DNA of 27,116 bases from Lachnospiraceae bacterium UBA3641 (GTDB taxonomy: Bacteria; Bacillota; Clostridia; Lachnospirales; Lachnospiraceae), in the NCBI GenBank assembly GCA_002373875.1, contig DFKQ01000072.1, forward strand, positions 1 to 27,116. Direction: 5' to 3'. The notes below the pieces were generated by a model, which had not been told where the DNA came from, ran no database searches, and was given only the letters and a program-made list of their open reading frames with translations. Shown piece by piece: positions 23,156 through 27,116 of the stretch. Position numbers and translations under genes: made by a program. Numbering within the stretch: position 1 is the first letter of the stretch; each line of letters begins with the position of its first letter.

Positions 23156-24223
23156 TCACTCCATCTTCGACAGCTTCGCAGCCTGATCTGCCGCGATACA
23201 GGCATCTATGATCTCTTGAATATCCCCGTTCATTATCTTATCAAGCTTATATAATGTAAGGTTTATCCTGTGGTCGGTCACGCGGCCCTGGGGGAAGTTG
23301 TAGGTCCTTATCTTCTCCGACCTGTCGCCGGTTCCTATCTGGCTCTTACGAAGCTCAGCTTCTGCATCATGCAGCTTCTGCTGCTCCATATCATACAGCT
23401 TGGCACGAAGCAGGGCGAAGGCCTTCTCCTTGTTCTGAAGCTGTGATTTCTCGGTCTGGCTGTAGATGACTATGCCCGTGGGATAATGGGTAAGGCGGAC
23501 TGCCGAGTCCGTTGTGTTGACACACTGGCCGCCGTTACCGGATGCACGCATGACATCGATCCTTATATCCTTCTCATCTATCTTAACATCCACTTCCTCA
23601 GCCTCCGGCATTACCGCAACCGAAATGGTTGAGGTATGGATCCTGCCGCCCGACTCCGTCTCGGGAACCCTCTGTACCCTGTGGACACCCGACTCGTATT
23701 TCATGACCGAATAGGCGCCCTGGCCCGTGATCATAAAGGTAACCGACTTCATGCCGCCTATACCTATCTCGTCAACCTCCATCGTCTCTACCTTCCACCT
23801 GCGGCTCTCGGCATAATGGACGTACATCCTGTATATTTCGGCCGCAAAGAGGGCAGCCTCATCACCGCCGGCACCTGCGCGGATCTCGACTATAACGTTC
23901 TTGTCATCATTGGGATCCTTAGGAAGGAGGAGGATCTTAAGCTTATCTTCGAGGGCTTCAACATTCTTCTTGGCAGTGTTTAACTCCTCCTTGAGCATCT
24001 CCTTCATATCCTCGTCGGTTTCTTCCGCCAGCATGGTAAGGGAATCCTCAATATCCTGCTTATTCTTCTTATATTCCCTGTAGGTCTCAACAATGGGAGT
24101 CAAGTCGCTCTGCTCCTTCATGAGGGCGCGAAAACGCTCCTGGTTATCGGCCACACCCGGTTCCCCCAACTCATTCATTATATCTTCATATCTCATTAAC
24201 AGGTCGTCTAACTTATCAAACAT
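23156..24223 (-). CDS. prfA: Peptide chain release factor 1
   Basis: The 355-residue factor reads UAA and UAG and releases the finished peptide. GNGGQCVNTTDSAVR holds the GGQ motif at 231-233, which reaches the peptidyl transferase centre. The stop-codon recognition tripeptide is PET (187-189) within RVPETESGGRIHTS, the RF1 position. GAGAGG lies 6 bases before the ATG. It follows prmC by 38 bases; PrmC methylates the GGQ glutamine. The length is normal for RF1. Confidence 0.97.
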   Translation of the reverse strand: MFDKLDDLLMRYEDIMNELGEPGVADNQERFRALMKEQSDLTPIVETYREYKKNKQDIEDSLTMLAEETDEDMKEMLKEELNTAKKNVEALEDKLKILLLPKDPNDDKNVIVEIRAGAGGDEAALFAAEIYRMYVHYAESRRWKVETMEVDEIGIGGMKSVTFMITGQGAYSVMKYESGVHRVQRVPETESGGRIHTSTISVAVMPEAEEVDVKIDEKDIRIDVMRASGNGGQCVNTTDSAVRLTHYPTGIVIYSQTEKSQLQNKEKAFALLRAKLYDMEQQKLHDAEAELRKSQIGTGDRSEKIRTYNFPQGRVTDHRINLTLYKLDKIMNGDIQEIIDACIAADQAAKLSKME

Positions 24224-24261
24224 ATTATACCTCTCAAAAAATCCCTTCCATCAGAATGATA

Positions 24262-25107
24262 CTACCCCGGCAGTATCGGACGCCTGCCGCGCACGACCCT
24301 GTCGTTGCCGGCAAGATCCTTAACTACCGAAACATCCTTATATCCGTGTTCCTTCATAAGGGAGCTGACTGCTTCCCCCTGATCGAAGCCTGTCTCAAAC
24401 AATATCACTCCTCCGGGCAGCAGATGGTCATCCGCCCCTGCCATGAGCCTTCTGTAGAAATCAAGCCCGTCCTCACCCCCGTCAAGGGCCATCAGGGGCT
24501 CATGATCCCTTACCTCCTCCATAAGCTCACCGATCTCAGATGTCCTTATATAGGGAGGGTTGGATACTATTACATCGAAGGCTCCGTCAACGGCTTCATA
24601 CAGATCGCTTCGAAGAAACTTAACGCAGGCTCCGTTCGCCTCAGCATTCTTCCTTGCAAGCTTCAGTGCTTCCTCCGAGATATCGCAGCCCACGGCCTCA
24701 AGGTCGTTCTTATATCTTGCAAGGCTTATGATGACGCAGCCCGACCCCGTACACATATCCAGGACCTTCATACCGTCCTCAACACACAGCATTGCCTCCT
24801 CAACCAGGCATTCCGTATCGAACCGGGGCACTAAAACATGCTCATTGACGAAGAAGTCAAGCCCCATGAATTCCTGATGACCCGTGATATGCTGAAGAGG
24901 GATATGTGCGGCCCTCTTCCCGACAAGCTCAAGGTATTCCTCTTCCTTATCAGCAGGCACACCCTCACTTCCGTGAAGCAGGAGACCATTACGGTCCATT
25001 CCCGTTACATGTTCAATAAGAAGAAGGGCATCCGTGGCCGCATCGGCAATCCCTTCTCCCCTGAGGATATTTACCCCGGTATTGCGTAATTCATCATATG
25101 AAGACAT
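24262..25107 (-). CDS. prmC: Release factor glutamine methyltransferase
   Basis: The 281-residue S-adenosylmethionine enzyme methylates the glutamine of the GGQ motif in release factors 1 and 2. VPRFDTE is the N-terminal domain signature, VLDMCTGSGC (about 115-124) the cofactor-binding motif I and SNPPY (182-186) the catalytic motif that holds the glutamine. The ATG at 25107 starts one base after the DUF1385 stop, which indicates translational coupling; a possible upstream start at 25146 lies inside that gene and lacks a ribosome site. The target gene prfA follows directly. Confidence 0.95.
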   Translation of the reverse strand: MSSYDELRNTGVNILRGEGIADAATDALLLIEHVTGMDRNGLLLHGSEGVPADKEEEYLELVGKRAAHIPLQHITGHQEFMGLDFFVNEHVLVPRFDTECLVEEAMLCVEDGMKVLDMCTGSGCVIISLARYKNDLEAVGCDISEEALKLARKNAEANGACVKFLRSDLYEAVDGAFDVIVSNPPYIRTSEIGELMEEVRDHEPLMALDGGEDGLDFYRRLMAGADDHLLPGGVILFETGFDQGEAVSSLMKEHGYKDVSVVKDLAGNDRVVRGRRPILPG

Positions 25108-25108
25108 A

Positions 25109-26062
25109 TCAGTAGTTCCCGTAGACACCCGGTTCATTAACATCATATCCGAACTCGTTAAGAAGGTAGCCCCGCCAGTCGAAGACGGAATCCACCGCTA
25201 CTATGGCAACCTCGATCATACTCGCATCCGGTTCCCTGGTGGTAAGCTTCTGAAGCATCAGCCCCGGCGCCGACAGAAGCCCTATAAGTGGATTGCTGCT
25301 CCTTCCCGCAAGCCTTATTATCTCATACGATATGCCTGCTATAACTGGGATCAGAGCCACCCTTAAGAGGACCCTCATCACGGGATCGGAGGTCCTTATA
25401 AAAACAAAGAGGACAACGCTTATAAATACAACAAAAAACAGGAAGCTGGTGCCGCACCTCTTATGCTGCCTTGAAGATCCGGCTACATTCTCTATGGTTA
25501 AGGGGAGACCATGCTCAAGGCAGTTGATACACTTATGCTCCGCACCATGGTACATAAACACCCGTCTTATATCCTTAAGAGTACTTATAAGGACAAGATA
25601 GATGATAAAGATCGCGATCCTTATAAGTCCCTCGACAACGGCAATGACCGTTTCGTTAACGATCCGCCTCCTTACAAGCTGGGACAGAAAATAGGGAAGG
25701 AGCATAAAGAGACCGATGGCTACAGCAAGCGAGATAATGACCGTTATTACCGATACGAACTTACCTGCCGCTTCCGAAGCCTCCTTACCGGCCCTGCCCT
25801 TATCCTCATCCTCGTAGAATGAAGCGGAATAATTAAGGGTTCTGGTACCAAGGATCAGCGAATCAATGAAATTAAAGATGCCCCTTATAAAGGGGATCCT
25901 GTTAAGGACAGGCGTGGGTGCAATGGAATCATACTGCTCAACGGTGACGTTTATATCACCGTTCTCGGTCCTGACCGCCACCGAATACATGTCCTTATTC
26001 TTCATCATTATCCCTTCGATAACGGCCTGCCCTCCGATACCGGAAAAATGCATTCTGCTCAT
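25109..26062 (-). CDS. DUF1385 family membrane protein (YqhQ-like)
   Basis: The 317-residue protein begins with GIGGQAVIEGIMMKNKDMYSVAVR, the family's N-terminal block (about 7-31), and contains HGAEHKCINCLEHG and SRQHKRCGTSF, whose histidines and cysteines suggest a metal or redox site. About four or five membrane helices lie around 103-240. The function of the family is not established. It sits in the usual clostridial order rpmE - DUF1385 - prmC - prfA and is coupled to prmC. AAAGG precedes the ATG by about 10 bases and lies directly behind the U-tract of the rpmE terminator. Confidence 0.93.
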   Translation of the reverse strand: MSRMHFSGIGGQAVIEGIMMKNKDMYSVAVRTENGDINVTVEQYDSIAPTPVLNRIPFIRGIFNFIDSLILGTRTLNYSASFYEDEDKGRAGKEASEAAGKFVSVITVIISLAVAIGLFMLLPYFLSQLVRRRIVNETVIAVVEGLIRIAIFIIYLVLISTLKDIRRVFMYHGAEHKCINCLEHGLPLTIENVAGSSRQHKRCGTSFLFFVVFISVVLFVFIRTSDPVMRVLLRVALIPVIAGISYEIIRLAGRSSNPLIGLLSAPGLMLQKLTTREPDASMIEVAIVAVDSVFDWRGYLLNEFGYDVNEPGVYGNY

Positions 26063-26078
26063 ATTTTCGTACCTTTAC

Positions 26079-26107
26079 AAAAAAAGGCTGAGGTATACGC
26101 CCCAGCC
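26079..26107 (-). terminator. Intrinsic terminator after rpmE
   Basis: On the minus strand GGCTGGGG/CCTCAGCC (8 bp with one G-U pair, 6-base loop) is followed by seven U residues. It ends only 16 bases before the DUF1385 start codon, so the downstream genes must be reached by read-through or an internal promoter. Confidence 0.9.
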
Positions 26108-26120
26108 CTTAAGATCACTA

Positions 26121-26324
26121 TTACTTTCCAACGCCGTATTTCTTGTTGAACTTCTCGATACGCCCGTCAACCCTTGCGCTCTTCTGCTGTCCCGTATAGA
26201 ATGAATGGCACTTGGAGCATATCTCGACGTGAATTTCAGGCTTAGTCGATCCCACAACAAATGTGTTGCCGCAGTTGCAGGTCACGGTAGCCTGCTGGTA
26301 ATTCGGATGTATTCCTTCTTTCAT
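26121..26324 (-). CDS. rpmE: 50S ribosomal protein L31, zinc-binding type
   Basis: The 67-residue protein starts MKEGIHPNYQQATVTCNCGN and contains CSKCHSFYTGQQK; the C-x-C and C-x-x-C pairs bind zinc, marking the RpmE rather than the zinc-free YtiA/RpmEB form. The end, GRIEKFNKKYG, is typical. The ATG at 26324 follows AGAGGTG; a GTG three codons earlier is part of that ribosome site. It has its own promoter, a leader of about 115 bases and a strong terminator. Confidence 0.97.
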   Translation of the reverse strand: MKEGIHPNYQQATVTCNCGNTFVVGSTKPEIHVEICSKCHSFYTGQQKSARVDGRIEKFNKKYGVGK

Positions 26325-26381
26325 GATGATCACCTCTCTATCTGGTATATAAACTGCTAATGTAACCGATACGTCATTCCG

Positions 26382-26413
26382 AAGCTGTCCTTCTGAAGAA
26401 ACTGAAGAAGCTT
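26382..26413 (-). promoter_or_regulatory. Hairpin in the rpmE leader
   Basis: AAGCT/AGCTT and inner CTTC/GAAG arms pair across a small asymmetric internal loop, and the sequence TGAAGAA occurs twice, allowing an alternative pairing. L31 leader RNAs are known in Firmicutes; whether this is one needs a covariance model. Confidence 0.4.
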
Positions 26414-26445
26414 AAGTCCTTCCTCCGTCAACAAACAGCCTAATC

Positions 26446-26474
26446 ATAATAACATAAGCCACGATACAATGCAA
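26446..26474 (-). promoter_or_regulatory. Sigma-A promoter for rpmE
   Basis: On the minus strand, TTGCAT (26469-26474), a 17-base spacer and TATTAT (26446-26451). The start would be near 26439, just after the rho stop codon. Confidence 0.65.
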
Positions 26475-26481
26475 GCATTTT

Positions 26482-27116
26482 CTACAGGAACCTGATCTTC
26501 TTGACCATCTGGACAAATTCACGGTTGTTCCTTGTGCGAACGAACATATCCAGTACCTTCTCAACTGCCTCGTCCGCCTTAAGGCCGTTAAGAGCCTTAC
26601 GGATGATATTTATTGCCTCAAACTCCTCACGGTCAAGAAGGAGGTCTTCACGCCTGGTTCCCGATTTGGGAATGTCGATGGCGGGGAATACCCTCTTCTC
26701 GGACAGCTTGCGGTCAAGAACCATCTCCATGTTACCGGTTCCCTTGAATTCCTCATATACCACATCGTCCATCTTGGAACCCGTTTCGATCAGCGCCGTC
26801 GCGAGAATGGTGAGGCTTCCGCCCTCACGCATGTTCCTGGCTGCACCGAAGAAACGCTTGGGCATATGCAGGGCCGCGGGATCAAGACCACCCGAAAGGG
26901 TACGTCCGCTGGGGGGAACCGTCATATTGTAGGCCCTTGTAAGCCTGGTTATCGAATCAAGCAGGATTATAACATCCTTGCCGCCCTCAACAAGCCTCTT
27001 GGCCCTCTCTATCACCATTTCGGAAACACGCTTATGGTGCTCGGGCAGTTCGTCGAAGGTCGAGTAGATGACCTCCACATTATGCCCCTCGATGGCTTCC
27101 TTGATGTCCGTTACTT
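26482..27116 (-). CDS. rho: Transcription termination factor Rho, C-terminal part
   Basis: The last 211 or so codons are present; the 5' part lies beyond the right edge, and no start should be placed in the window. Rho is a hexameric RNA helicase that ends transcription. VIILLDSITRLTRAYN is the Walker B region, PPSGRTLSGGLDPAALHMPKRF (cited by its ends; about 27020 to 26850) covers the Q loop, and EEFKGTGNMEM is the R loop that contacts RNA. The C-terminus is normal. The gene precedes rpmE, the usual order in Clostridia. Confidence 0.97.
   Translation of the reverse strand, partial: VTDIKEAIEGHNVEVIYSTFDELPEHHKRVSEMVIERAKRLVEGGKDVIILLDSITRLTRAYNMTVPPSGRTLSGGLDPAALHMPKRFFGAARNMREGGSLTILATALIETGSKMDDVVYEEFKGTGNMEMVLDRKLSEKRVFPAIDIPKSGTRREDLLLDREEFEAINIIRKALNGLKADEAVEKVLDMFVRTRNNREFVQMVKKIRFL

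Noticed and set aside
1..27116. Mobile elements, prophage, CRISPR arrays, tRNA genes
   Set aside because: No transposase, integrase, spaced direct repeats or tRNA-like cloverleaf was seen on either strand.

Overview
The window is a compact stretch of low-to-middle-GC Firmicute chromosome, most like a Clostridia / Lachnospiraceae member. The signs are AGGAGG-type ribosome binding sites, sigma-A promoters, the gene order rho - rpmE - DUF1385 - prmC - prfA, a zinc-type L31, a DUF3048 lipoprotein, a type 2 ArgC, an HPr/Crh-like protein and many c-di-GMP proteins. I see no tRNA, rRNA, CRISPR array, insertion sequence, phage gene or integration scar.

Layout. 1-2794 (minus) is a polyamine operon: arginine/lysine-type decarboxylase, spermidine synthase and the start of a carboxynorspermidine/carboxyspermidine dehydrogenase that runs off the left edge. 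It lies behind an HU gene (2872-3150) with a consensus promoter and a strong terminator. 3252-6929 (minus) holds a DUF3048 lipoprotein and a two-gene MBOAT acyltransferase / SGNH-like pair for O-acylation at the cell surface. Signal peptidase I (7067-7606, plus) starts from a promoter that overlaps the MBOAT promoter. 7633-10328 (minus) is a mixed operon: PfkB sugar-phosphate kinase, ArgC and an atypical Lgt. 10473-12221 is a chemoreceptor whose long leader is almost entirely inverted repeats. 12536-15043 is a PD-(D/E)XK nuclease fused to a DinG/XPD-like iron-sulfur helicase.

15416-20196 (plus) is the most unusual part. A small HPr-like protein without the catalytic histidine but with the regulatory serine is followed by a PTS EIIC-like membrane domain fused to an EAL phosphodiesterase, a membrane GGDEF cyclase overlapping it, and a second PTS EIIC-like protein. 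This looks like a sugar-sensing c-di-GMP module built from PTS parts. The upstream region has a cre/LacI-like palindrome, a second inverted repeat and a possible minus-strand attenuator. 20211-21254 (minus) is mtnA, which recycles the methylthioadenosine made by spermidine synthase. 21392-23083 (plus) is another EAL protein with a degenerate GGDEF domain.

23156-27116 (minus) is core translation and transcription: release factor 1, its methyltransferase PrmC, a DUF1385 membrane protein, ribosomal protein L31 and the C-terminal part of Rho, cut by the right edge.

All functional calls come from reading protein motifs by eye; no database search or folding program was run. Promoters and hairpins were found by inspection.
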